From assembly GCA_022605405.1 (NCBI GenBank), contig JABYQQ010000022.1, forward strand, positions 248,001-312,000: a DNA stretch of 64,000 nt, written 5' to 3'. The notes under the pieces are model-generated. The model worked only from the letters and a program-made list of their open reading frames with translations. It did no database searches and was not told the DNA's origin. Source of the stretch: Earliella scabrosa (taxonomy: Eukaryota; Basidiomycota; Agaricomycetes; Polyporales; Polyporaceae). This document shows, piece by piece, positions 35,836 through 44,685 of the stretch. The translations under genes were made by a program, and so were the position numbers. How positions within the stretch are numbered: the first letter of the stretch is position 1; each line of letters opens with the position of its first letter.

Positions 35836-36820
35836 CTAGTGCTCCCGCTCGAACATCGGCAACCCCCTCCTCGCCGCAGGCTGCCTTACCGTCGTCGTAT
35901 TGTACACCGTCGGGATGACCGTCACGACCGTCGTCGAGGTCCGCGTAGCGGTCCGCACGCTCGCCGCCGTCGCCACCGCCGTGCGTGTTGAGCACCGTGG
36001 ACGTCGCACGCACCGTGGCGGTCGACTTGCGGGCGAGGGTGGTGGTTTGGGTGACGGTTTTGGTGACGGTGCGTTGGTGACGGTGCTCGTGAGTGTTGAA
36101 GTTGAGGCGGCTGTGGTCGTTGGGGTCACTGTGACGGTTACGGTCGTCGTGCCCACGTCGGTCGAGCTGGACGTGAGCGTGGGGGTCGTCGAGCCGCTGC
36201 CAGTAGAGGATGTGCTGTCCGACGTGCTAGTAGACGTCGTGCTTGCATCAGAAGTGCTGGTCACGTCCGAGCTCGTGCTCGCGTCCGACGTCGTAGTGCC
36301 GGAGCTCGCGCTGGTCGTCTCAGCAGAAATCGTCGAGTCCGACGGCGTCGCGGTTGAGCTCGAACTGCTGGCCTCGGTCGGGACGGTCGTGGTCACGTCC
36401 GAGGTCGTTGCGGAGGACGTGTCGCTGGAAGTACTAGCAGTCGTGGTCCCGGTCCCTTGCGTCGCTGATGCCGACGTCGTGGTCGTGGTCGCGGCTGTCT
36501 CAACCGTCTCTGCCGCGGGCTGCGAGGTCGTGGCCGCGTCCGAGGTCACGGTGTCAGTACCAGTTCCAGCCGCAGTCGTCTCCGAGGTTGAACTCGAGGT
36601 AGCACCGGCGTCCGAAGTCGTTGTCGACGTCTGCGAGTCCGAAGCAGACGTCGCGGACGTCGAAGTCGCAGCGTCTGAAGTCGCAGCAGACGTCTCAGCC
36701 GCCGTCGATGCAATCGCGGAGGCATCAGAGTCAGAGTCAGAAGCAGTGGTGGCCGAGCTCGTGATCGCTGGCGCCTGAGATGTCTCCGAGCTCGTCGTTG
36801 AGGTCGTGGGGGTGGATGGT
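35836..36820 (-). pseudogene. Truncated inverted copy of the mucin-like gene 3' end
   Basis: The minus strand repeats the final 320 or so residues of the 1508-aa protein, from SSETSQAP (parent position about 4985) to the same EREH end. The frame stays open but begins after a stop at about 36822 and has no signal peptide or promoter. Differences include small in-frame indels and a rearranged stretch (SPKPSPKPPPSPASRPP) where the parent has a Thr/Val-rich sequence, showing a local frame change between about 36060 and 35990. It is best read as a duplicated, decaying gene end joined to the MYND-like gene remnant on its 5' side. Confidence 0.75.
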
Positions 36821-36824
36821 CACC

Positions 36825-37935
36825 CAGCTCGATAACTCATCCGGCTTGCAGTTTCCAATCCTGCGACAGGAATCAGCGGACTTGCCTCGCGGGTTTCGTA
36901 CCAAGATAGTGCAGCGCAAGGTAGGTATGCATTACCACTCACCTGCGCTGATACGGCTTGCGCTCGTCCGGACACCGTCCCGCGCTCTTCTGATTGTCGC
37001 CAATCCCGCAACCCGCTGCCACACAGTTATACGCGTTTAGCGCACACATCCGCTTCTCGTCCTTCCGACGCACCTCCGCCTCCATCTCCGCGAGGCGCAC
37101 GTCCGGGGCCTTCCACAGGTGCTTGTATGGACTGTACCTAGCTATGTCCTGCGTGACCATAGCCGTCTCGCTCGCCGATCCGCGCGAGCCAGCGCGTGAT
37201 GTTCAGTACAGTCGACACCCTCTTAACCCATACCTATCCGGAAGGGCCCAAAGGTATGGGATATCGGAGGTTATGGGGTAGGAGAGAGTAGGCGCTTGTG
37301 TAGCGCCCAACTGGGTCAGTCTAGCGCTCGGTTCAAGGGGTCTGACAAGGGGGAGATAAGACCGCAAACACCACATTTCGACCAGAAACCTCCAGAAACA
37401 CGGTTATTCGTCAATTTAGAGCCCATCAATCAACGGATTGCCCAAAAGGAGCGAGACAATTATTGCCCAACCATCAAAGTCTTGCCAAAATAGGCAGGAT
37501 GTATGGGTTATAACTCCCCTCCAGGGGTATGGGGTATGTGATATGAGAGGATTATGGGTTATGAGGTCGATTCCCCCCTATCCCGACTCGGGAATGCCAA
37601 AAAGTCATGGGTTATGAGAGGTTATGGGTTATGAGGGGTATGGGTTAAGAGGGTGTCGACTGTAAGTACTGCGGGACTGCCGAGACCGTCTGCAGCGGCG
37701 GCGTCGGCGCATGACGTGGCAAGCGAGAGGAAGTATGATCGGGTCGCGCTCGCCACCATGTAGAATACGCCCAGAACTCTAATGACGTACCACGCTGTCA
37801 CCGTCGAATGCGACGTACTTACATGAGTTTCATGCGGGCCTCAGCGAGTGAGTAGGCGCGGGTGACGATGTTGAGTGTGAGCTTGGACTCGGGGACGACG
37901 TGGGGATGCTCCTTCGCTGGGCATCAGGAGTAGTA
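36825..37935 (-). pseudogene. Broken MYND-like zinc-finger gene, interrupted by a MITE
   Basis: Minus-strand pieces in order: KEHPHVVPESKLTLNIVTRA then AYSLAEARMK (about 37930-37823) ending at a GTAAGT donor; ATRSYFLSLATSCADAAAAD (about 37750-37690); the MITE; then YSPYKHLWKAPDVRLAEMEA, VRRKDEKRMCALNAYNCVAA, GCGIGDNQKSAGRCPDERKP (37133-36945) and after an intron IGNCKPDELSSW. The spacing of C..NAYNCVAAGCGI, GRCP and CKPDE resembles the MYND-type zinc fingers common in polypore proteins, which bind protein partners. The middle cysteines of the finger are missing, the MITE splits the upstream exon, and the 3' end runs into mucin sequence. Not functional as it stands. Confidence 0.55.
37209..37662. 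mobile_element. MITE, Tc1/mariner-pogo type (454 bp)
   Basis: Perfect terminal inverted repeats of at least 26 bp begin CAGTCGACACCCTCTTAACC and end with the complement, with TA on both sides (37207-37208 and 37663-37664). TA target duplication and CAGT..ACTG-type ends are typical of Tc1/mariner and pogo elements. The subterminal parts hold several 'atgggttatgag' and 'ggtatggggta' repeats. The interior encodes only a 65-residue frame (37296-37493) with no recognisable transposase, so the element needs a transposase from elsewhere. It lies inside the MYND-like gene remnant. Confidence 0.88.
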
Positions 37936-38522
37936 TCTGTGGCGCGCATATGTGCGGTGTTGTACGGGTCAAGATGGGAGCATTAGCATACATTAGGCTT
38001 TAGCCTAGTAGAGGAACGCACCCGAGACCAAGGTCCAGTGTCTTCTCCCCGTCACCATCCTCTATCCCTAGTTACAAGCTCCTAAGTGGGTTGCTTACAA
38101 GATGAGTCGATCATGGATATACTGCTCGCGAGGCGGTGGGTGGGCGTGATAGTCGAATCGTGGTGCTGAGCGAGAATTTGACAAGGCCATCGTGAGGGCC
38201 GTCCGAGAGCTCGACAATGATCCGTCGAGTATTCTGCATCATAGGTTCTGCGGTCATGGAAGCCGTAACCAGTATTCATATCGCGGAAGGTCGTGGTCTG
38301 TTGCCAATGAATGGGTCGAGGAATCGGATCGCGTCAGCCGGGCGCGTCGTACCAAAGCTTACCAAAGTGACGCAGCGGCATCACGGTGTCCGGCCCGCGC
38401 ACCTAGCGCGCAGCCTGCCTGGTTCAACTTCAACGCTCTTACTAAGTATCCTCCCACTCAACGGACATACATACAACCATGCCGCACCTGTACTTAGTAC
38501 GCGGGATATAAGTGTCTGATTC
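37936..38522. other. Intergenic region before the poly(A) tract
   Basis: No gene recognised. The sequence up to 38522 could be the body of a retroposed copy that ends in the poly(A) tract, but no source sequence is visible in the window. Confidence 0.3.
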
Positions 38523-38544
38523 AAAAAAAAAAAAAAAAAAAAAA
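38523..38544 (+). repeat. Poly(A) tract of 22 bases
   Basis: An uninterrupted run of 22 A, the longest homopolymer in the window. It may be the tail of a retroposed RNA or SINE/LINE, or a simple microsatellite. No clear target duplication was found. Confidence 0.6.
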
Positions 38545-38924
38545 TACCCTCTACTTACTACGATAGCGACTGAACTATCCCTTGCATGCTCATGAACATG
38601 TGATGGTAACACACTGGGACATTGGCCGGGAATGCAGTAAAATAGAGACGAGGATCAAGTGCTTTCAAGTTGTGTCACGAAGACTGGATCCGAGTGTCGG
38701 GCCCGGCGTGGGACCATGGGGCCATGGTGCAACCTCAAGTGGGTAGCACGACGTGCATGCACCGAAAAGGCGGTTTGTGATGCTGTGGGGAACTCCCGGG
38801 AAAGGATACCTTTCACCACCTGGTTGTTTCATCCAGGCGGGGCCTGAACGGGATAGGTTTTCGCAGCCCGGAATATCCCGTCAATATTACAATCCGCCTT
38901 TCTGGTGAGTGCATGTCAGTGACT
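38545..38924. other. Spacer between poly(A) tract and transposon nest
   Basis: No gene or repeat recognised. Confidence 0.4.
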
Positions 38925-39977
38925 TCAGTTTACGCAGATCATCTGAGCGCGTTAGTTACGGTAAAAGACAAATATTTATCTGCCTTAGCGGTCAGATAGA
39001 ATCCGAGAGTGAGATGATTTGAGAATAATTTGTGTGAAATATTAGGCTCGATCATCCAGCCGTTCGGTTCACACTCCGCCGCTGCGCTTTTCGTGATTCA
39101 CCGAAACGGCTGGTCCAACTGGGCGCGGGTTTGGCAGGACGTCCGTATATGGTACCCGTGTGAATCTGGACTTAGTGAAATCGCGCGTTTTGGCTCCTAC
39201 AGAAACGAAAGAACTGGATGACCCATCCCGTTACCCCTCCTGGCCGCCCACAACTTATGTTCGTTGGGTCAGTAAGACATACTACAATTGCTCCAGCGTA
39301 TATTTGAGGACTAATCGGGGTGTTATGCAGCATCTCAGCTCGGGACTGGAGGTCTAGAGGGAGGTGCTGTGGTGCAGGTGTCAGTGGAATACAAGTATAG
39401 ACTGACCACCAGCAGTGTACCATTGCATGTTAAATCATACTCGATACCCCTCTCAACCACTCAAAACGATCTACGGACACATATAGCCACTACATACCTG
39501 AGATGAGCGCAGGCAGGCCAACGGGCCAGGAGGCGCTCGTCTCTCGCTAGGGAGCCATGAAGTATAAGCGCTCATGAGGCCGCCAGCAGACATTTGTCTA
39601 GTTATGAGGGGTTCTGGTGGTCCAATGAGCCCAATATTGAGGCAAATACAAGGCAGTTGTACTTCCTGTTTATTGAAACACTCAAACGGGGAGATTTGAA
39701 AGGAGGGCACAAGTACATAGTCACTTTCTCTCGTTTCTCCTGAGGTCAAAACGCGCGATTTCACCAAGTCCAGATTCACACGGGTACCATATACGGACGT
39801 CCTGCCAAACGCACGCCCAGTTTGACCAGTCGTTAGGGACGCGTCCTGCCTTTCACACTCCGCTCTGATCCCAACAGGCAGGACACGTGCGTCCCGATCG
39901 ACTGGTTTTCGAGTCTAGTGAAATATTTGACTTCTCTCTGGCTCTATTTGACTTCCCTCTGGCTCGAATAAAAATAC

Positions 39978-40058
39978 GCAAGCAGGGAATCGAACACACG
40001 ATCTGCACACAACCCAAATGGCAAACCGGTGGCTTAGACAACTGAGCCACAAGAGCTT
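39978..40058 (-). other. tRNA-like sequence, SINE-type (left arm)
   Basis: The minus strand has an A-box-like TGGCTCAGTTG and a B-box-like GTGTTCGATTCCC at tRNA spacing, but the 3' side cannot pair with the 5' GCTCTTG as an acceptor stem and the anticodon stem is imperfect. It is probably the pol III promoter of a tRNA-derived short element, not a working tRNA gene. Confidence 0.5.
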
Positions 40059-40249
40059 ACTATGCGGGTGGCCCAACACTGTCTATATCGTCTCATCCTC
40101 TCTGCCAAATCATCAGCAAATTTCCGGAACACTTTCGTGTACATGCGAGCACAAGTAATACAGAGAATTCACGCAATCCTGGCAGTTGGGATTCGGTGCG
40201 CTTCAGCAGCCTAGACCTGCTTTGTATGCCCTTACAATTTGACCCCGCG

Positions 40250-40271
40250 GGATTGCAAGCGCTTGCAATCC
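40250..40271. repeat. Perfect 22-bp palindrome
   Basis: GGATTGCAAGC is followed directly by its complement GCTTGCAATCC. Further copies of the half-motif lie at 40280-40289 and near 40690-40735, suggesting a binding site or a subterminal motif of the 700-bp element. Confidence 0.7.
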
Positions 40272-40415
40272 AGCCAAGTGCTTGCAATCCGCCGTCCCGC
40301 TTGGCTGAAAGTACCGGGTAACCGGGAAAATATTTTACGTTATCCTTTCTATTTAGGGTTATCCTTGCCTTCCCTCTCCACCCGCCTCTCGTATCCCCGG
40401 GACGGCACTTATTGC

Positions 40416-40495
40416 CTCTGCGCAGGATCGAACCAGCGACGTGAACCGAACGAGATGTGACTGATCGGTCCGCTCGACCACTGTGCCAAAGTGAC
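40416..40495 (-). other. tRNA-like sequence within the 700-bp element
   Basis: Minus strand: TTTGGCACAGTGGTCGAGCG (A-box region like a serine or leucine tRNA D-arm) and GCTGGTTCGATCCTGC (B box and T-arm), preceded by TATAAGTCA. The acceptor stem is poor. Likely a tRNA-derived pol III promoter, different from the one in the surrounding arms. Confidence 0.5.
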
Positions 40496-41353
40496 TTATA
40501 AAGCTGCGCCTCAAGACTCACCATATACTCGGCCAAGTTTAGTCGGACGTGTATAACTTGTTGATCCTCGTCCGTCAATCTCCATTGTTGTGACAGTTGT
40601 CAGATCATGAGCACTCATAAACGAGAGGTAGTCAGGCTCCAGGTGTATTACAAGGGCCTGTAAGGCTATAGAATTTCAGCTAAGTATTGCATGTAATTAT
40701 AATCCCGTCTTGGGATTGCAAGGGATTGGCTGGATTACTGGCGCTTGTAATCCGACCAGCTGCTTGCAACGCTGCCAATACGTTCTGATGCTTCTGCATT
40801 TTTGCTGATGATATGTTCTCTTACTCTTGTAACAATTGACCCGCTCTGCAGAGTAGTGATGTCTCATAGATTTACCTCTGACTCTGCTTACTAACTGCGT
40901 TTACATTCTAAACAAGGCAACGGAGTTGCAAGAGTCCGAATGGCTAAGGCAGTCTAACATTCGGCGCTAGAGTTACTGAATTTGGACAGGGCAAGTCCGA
41001 ACTCAGTAAGTCTAGCGTCAAGGATTGCGTTACAGCGGTGGTACTTCCTCTGCTTTATAGTAGCTACATTCTCTTGCTAAGCACAAAGAACTCATCCCTG
41101 TAACATGTGGTGGCAACATGCAGACGAGGAAGTTGGCAATCACGATTGCAAGCACAGCCCAATGAATGCATGGGTACCAATCAGCTGGCATGGGAATGCA
41201 AGTGTCTGTAAACACGGTTATTGAGCAGAGTCAGAGATAAATCTATGAGACATCACTACTCTGCAGAGCGGGTCAATTGTTACAAGAGTAAGAGAACATA
41301 TTTGGCAGAGAGGATGAGACGATATAGACAGTGTTGGGCCACCCGCATAGTAA

Positions 41354-41433
41354 GCTCTTGTGGCTCAGTTGTCTAAGCCACCGGTTTGCCATCTGGGTTG
41401 TGTGCAGATCGTGTGTTCGATTCCCTGCTTGCG
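41354..41433 (+). other. tRNA-like sequence, SINE-type (right arm)
   Basis: Nearly identical to 39978-40058 in the opposite orientation (one visible C/T difference), part of the young inverted arms. Confidence 0.5.
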
Positions 41434-41605
41434 TATTTTTATTCGAGCCAGAGGGAAGTCAAATAGAGCCAGAGAGAAGTCAAATATTTCACACAAATTA
41501 TTCTCAAATCATCTCACTCTCGGATTCTATCTGACCTCTAAGGCAGATAAATTTGTCTTTTACCGTAACTAACGCGCTCAGATGATCTGCGTAAACCGAT
41601 ACAAG

Positions 41606-42048
41606 TGTGCATGTTGTGTAGGTATAGGACCGCTATCATGTCTGGAGCAATGCGTGCTGCTAAGAACGCGCCAGTGGTTTTACAGACGATTCCCCAACTA
41701 GTATCCGAGCCTCTGACAGGACCAAATCAAATCCATCGTGGTTACGTCAAAATGCCCTGCATGCTCGTTCAGCGCTCAGCAGCGCTCAGAAACGGCAGGC
41801 ACCGCTAGTCAGACCTGTGCAGTGCCGTGCCACTTAGACTGTCTCCTGCGGATGAGCCTTGTTTTCTTACCCTTACTTGCCTCAACCCCTTCAAGTAGCT
41901 TTGAACGTCCTCAGGTCCCCTCTCAAGGAGACCCAGCGGAACGTACCCAGTGCGAATATTCTACACGAACACGTCGATTGTTGTCGCGTAAGTGGAGTCT
42001 TGTTTTGTAGTGAGGCCTGTCCCTAACGGACCGAGTATCATCCTCAGA
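41606..42048. other. Upstream region of HET 5
   Basis: No separate gene. The frame of HET 5 is open from 41992 but without support for an earlier start. Confidence 0.4.
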
Positions 42049-44031
42049 ATGTGGCTCATCGACGCAGGAACTCTTGTCCTACACTATTTTGTATCCCCCG
42101 AAGCGGTGAAGGAGGGATACGCAATCCTCTCTCACGTCTGGGACGAAGAGGAACAGTCCTTCCAAGACCTCCGCACTATCCATGCCCGATGTACTCAATC
42201 AGGAGAACACCCATACACTCTGGTCTCCGAGAAGATCCGCAAGTGCTGCGAGGTTGCGACACTCCACAGCTACAAGTGGGTCTGGATTGACACCTGCTGC
42301 ATCGACAAAACCAGCAGCGCCGAGCTCTCGGAAGCCATCAACTCCATGTTCCGCTATTACGCCATGTCCCTGGTATGTTTCGCCTACCTCCGCGACGTGT
42401 CTACCCATGACGCGTTTGATCTGCGTTGGAACGCCGACTTCAACGACATGCTGTCGGACTTCGATGCGAGTGAATGGCATAGGAGGGGGTGGACACTCCA
42501 GGAGCTTATCGCCCCACGGACCGTGCTCTTCCTATCACAGACCTGGGTGGGCATAGGCTCTAAGGCAGACTTGGCTGACAAACTGCAGAGTATCACGCGG
42601 ATTCCTGCTGCTGTTCTCCGCCTCGAACAACCTCTCACCGACATGAGCATCGCGCAGCGCATGTCTTGGGCCGCAGGAAGAAGGACGACGCGAGTGGAAG
42701 ATGAAGCCTACTGCCTACTAGGAATCTTCGATATCAACATGTCAACATTGTACGGTGAAGGTCGGAAGGCATTCCGGCGGCTGCAGGAGGAAATCATGAA
42801 GGAGTCCCCTGATACGACCATCTTCGCCTGGGGGGACAGTGCTCCATTGGGAGACCCTAGGCTATACGGATCAGGCATGAGCGTCTTCTTTGCGACCTCT
42901 CCGGATGATTACCGTCTATCCGCTGAGGTCCGGTCTTTGTCGGGGTGTACGTTGGGGTTCAAGGTCAGTATCGGATACCACATACCTATGCGATGGTCGA
43001 ATATGCTGACATTATGTCGACCACTTCAGGCTGCGCCGGGCGGTCCCCTGTCCTTCACCGTCACACCATATGGCGTCAGAGCTTACATACCGATCACCAA
43101 TATCCGAGATATGACATTTGGAGTCCTGCCGTGGTCCACCGGCCGAGATCAGCTCTTGCTCATCCTAAAGGAAACCGAACCTTCTCCCGGCCTCCTCCTT
43201 CCCACTTACAGCGTCGGCATCCAGCATCCGCGGGACAACACTGCACGGCGTTTGGCTACAGTACTCCCCGTATTCTTTGACTACTTCACTCCTCGAGACG
43301 CAGTCTGGCGCGAATGCTATCTAGTGCAATCATGCAAACCGTCGTTGTTCCGCCAGTCGATATCGCTGTATCTTCCGATCAGCCACAGCTTGTCCACACC
43401 TATCCGCATCCCGGAGCATCTCATTACCGACTTCTTGAATGAAGCAGAGGCGGTCAGCGATACGGTCACGATCACACAACCGGAGCTCCCGTGGTCGGGC
43501 ATCCCTCCTATCATCGTTGCCTTCCAGTCGAAGTTCTTCCCCTCCGCCTGCCGGATTATGCTCCAGGTCGGGCAGTGCAAAGCATCTCACGAGCCATCCC
43601 ATGATCACAGCGAGGTTTCAACGTTGTCCACCACGATACGGAAGATAGAATGGTCCCCGTCTAGTCTCTGGGCAAACGTATCGCTTCGCCACCGGGCCTC
43701 CGAGCCTGATGATGGCCAAGTATCTGATAAGCCGCATAACTGCCCCGAGGACCATATTCTCACATGGACAGACTTGAAGAAAACGTTCACCCTGGAGAGT
43801 CCTGGATACTACCCTCGCCATTTCATACTCACCTTCATGGGCAAACCTCGCCGGGGGTCGCTGGGGCCTCAAGATTGCTTTACTTTGGCCGAGATATCAG
43901 TCAAGACGTCGTACTATCTCACACCTCTATCGGCGTCGGGGAGCACAGGAGGGCGCGGTATCCCCGATGCACAGGCCCCGCCTTTGAACCCCGAGCCTTC
44001 GGACTCCGCCTCTACCGTCGATATCGACTGA
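42049..44031 (+). CDS. HET-domain protein 5
   Basis: Exons 42049-42963 and 43030-44031 give 638 residues. The 66-nt intron (GTCAGT..CTTCAG, branch GCTGAC) is a multiple of three without a stop, so an unspliced reading also stays open. HET motifs: GYAILSHVWDEEEQSFQDLR, YKWVWIDTCCIDKTSSAELS, INSMFRYYAMSLVCFAYL, RRGWTLQELIAP, QRMSWAAGRRTTRVEDEAYC, NMSTLYGEGRKAF. C-terminal module: TVTPYGVRAYIPITNIRD, LYLPISHSLSTPIRIPEH, LPWSGIPP, LQVGQC, LWANV, CPEDHILTWTDLKKTFTL. A tail of about 50 residues rich in Gly, Pro and Ser follows. The start at 42049 (MWLIDAGTL) matches the family. It looks intact. Confidence 0.85.
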   Translation: MWLIDAGTLVLHYFVSPEAVKEGYAILSHVWDEEEQSFQDLRTIHARCTQSGEHPYTLVSEKIRKCCEVATLHSYKWVWIDTCCIDKTSSAELSEAINSMFRYYAMSLVCFAYLRDVSTHDAFDLRWNADFNDMLSDFDASEWHRRGWTLQELIAPRTVLFLSQTWVGIGSKADLADKLQSITRIPAAVLRLEQPLTDMSIAQRMSWAAGRRTTRVEDEAYCLLGIFDINMSTLYGEGRKAFRRLQEEIMKESPDTTIFAWGDSAPLGDPRLYGSGMSVFFATSPDDYRLSAEVRSLSGCTLGFKVSIGYHIPMRWSNMLTLCRPLQAAPGGPLSFTVTPYGVRAYIPITNIRDMTFGVLPWSTGRDQLLLILKETEPSPGLLLPTYSVGIQHPRDNTARRLATVLPVFFDYFTPRDAVWRECYLVQSCKPSLFRQSISLYLPISHSLSTPIRIPEHLITDFLNEAEAVSDTVTITQPELPWSGIPPIIVAFQSKFFPSACRIMLQVGQCKASHEPSHDHSEVSTLSTTIRKIEWSPSSLWANVSLRHRASEPDDGQVSDKPHNCPEDHILTWTDLKKTFTLESPGYYPRHFILTFMGKPRRGSLGPQDCFTLAEISVKTSYYLTPLSASGSTGGRGIPDAQAPPLNPEPSDSASTVDID

Positions 44032-44685
44032 CCCATATCTTCCTGAGCGCTGGCGCCCTTCCCTGGATGCTTCGCGTGTCGCACATCAGAACGCCTGCTC
44101 CGTAGAGCGTACAGATGTCGATTGCGATGTCATCCTCGCCTGGCAGCATATGACCCGTTGTCCGTATGTACATCCTCAAGCCCAAGCCTGAAGGTTCTAT
44201 TCCACCGTTCGTGACTCAAGAGTAACCAAGGCACCAAGGCACCTTTATCACGCAAATGCTCGGGCAAGGGTGCAATGGGATGTGTATGCGTTCTATTCCC
44301 TGGCAAACGAACACACAAACTCTACACGGTAGAATACATAGGAATATGATTAACCGCCTCCGAGCGGCTGAAGGAGCGTGCGCTAGTAGGATGTGGGGGT
44401 ATGCTGCTAACAATACAGTGGTGGGATCGGGACACTAGGACCAGAATCCGAACGAGAGGACACAACAGGAGCGGGTAACACTGAAGAGGCGGAGAACGAC
44501 GAGGGACGAGGCATGGCGCATGAGACCCGCGCGAGCGGCGGGGTAACGGGGAACCCGAAGGAGATCGTGCGTTGTGAGAGAGAGAGGTGTGAGTTGAGAT
44601 GAGAGAGAGATGCGGTTCGTGTGTCGAATGTTCAGATTGAGGGTCGGTGCTTCAACTATCGGGCCGTCGACTACCGTCGACCTGT
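44032..44685. other. Intergenic region between HET 5 and the STE3-type gene (tail to tail)
   Basis: Both neighbours end here, so it holds two 3' regions. I looked on both strands for a short CaaX-ending pheromone precursor frame and saw none. Confidence 0.5.

Larger units (their letters stand above)
40111..40810. mobile_element. 700-bp insertion with 10-bp inverted ends and AT target duplication
   Basis: The ends are CATCAGCAAA and its complement TTTGCTGATG. The other arm of the inverted repeat (41290-41310) preserves the empty site, reading CTGCCAAATATGTTC on its minus strand; here it reads CCAAAT, insertion, ATATGTTC, which proves the insertion and a 2-bp AT duplication. The interior has a tRNA-like sequence (40416-40495, minus) and several 'ggattgcaag' motifs including a perfect 22-bp palindrome at 40250-40271. 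No transposase frame; non-autonomous element of unknown superfamily. Confidence 0.8.
38925..41605. repeat. Nested mobile-element region with inverted arms
   Basis: An AT-richer block without genes, built from inverted pairs: 38930-39048 with 41484-41600; 39125-39215 with 39725-39830; and 39917-40110 plus 40811-40903 with 41222-41491. The last pair differs at only about two positions, so it is young. The left arm carries a separate 700-bp insertion (40111-40810). Within the arms are tRNA-like sequences. I find no transposase or reverse transcriptase frame, so these are non-autonomous elements. The outermost pair may be the ends of one composite element of about 2.7 kb. Confidence 0.7.

Noticed and set aside
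37296..37493. Transposase fragment in the MITE (65 aa)
   Set aside because: No DDE/D or helix-turn-helix motif visible; too short to support a call.
39978..41433. Functional tRNA genes
   Set aside because: A and B boxes are present but the acceptor stems do not pair and the anticodon stems are imperfect, so they are called tRNA-like only.
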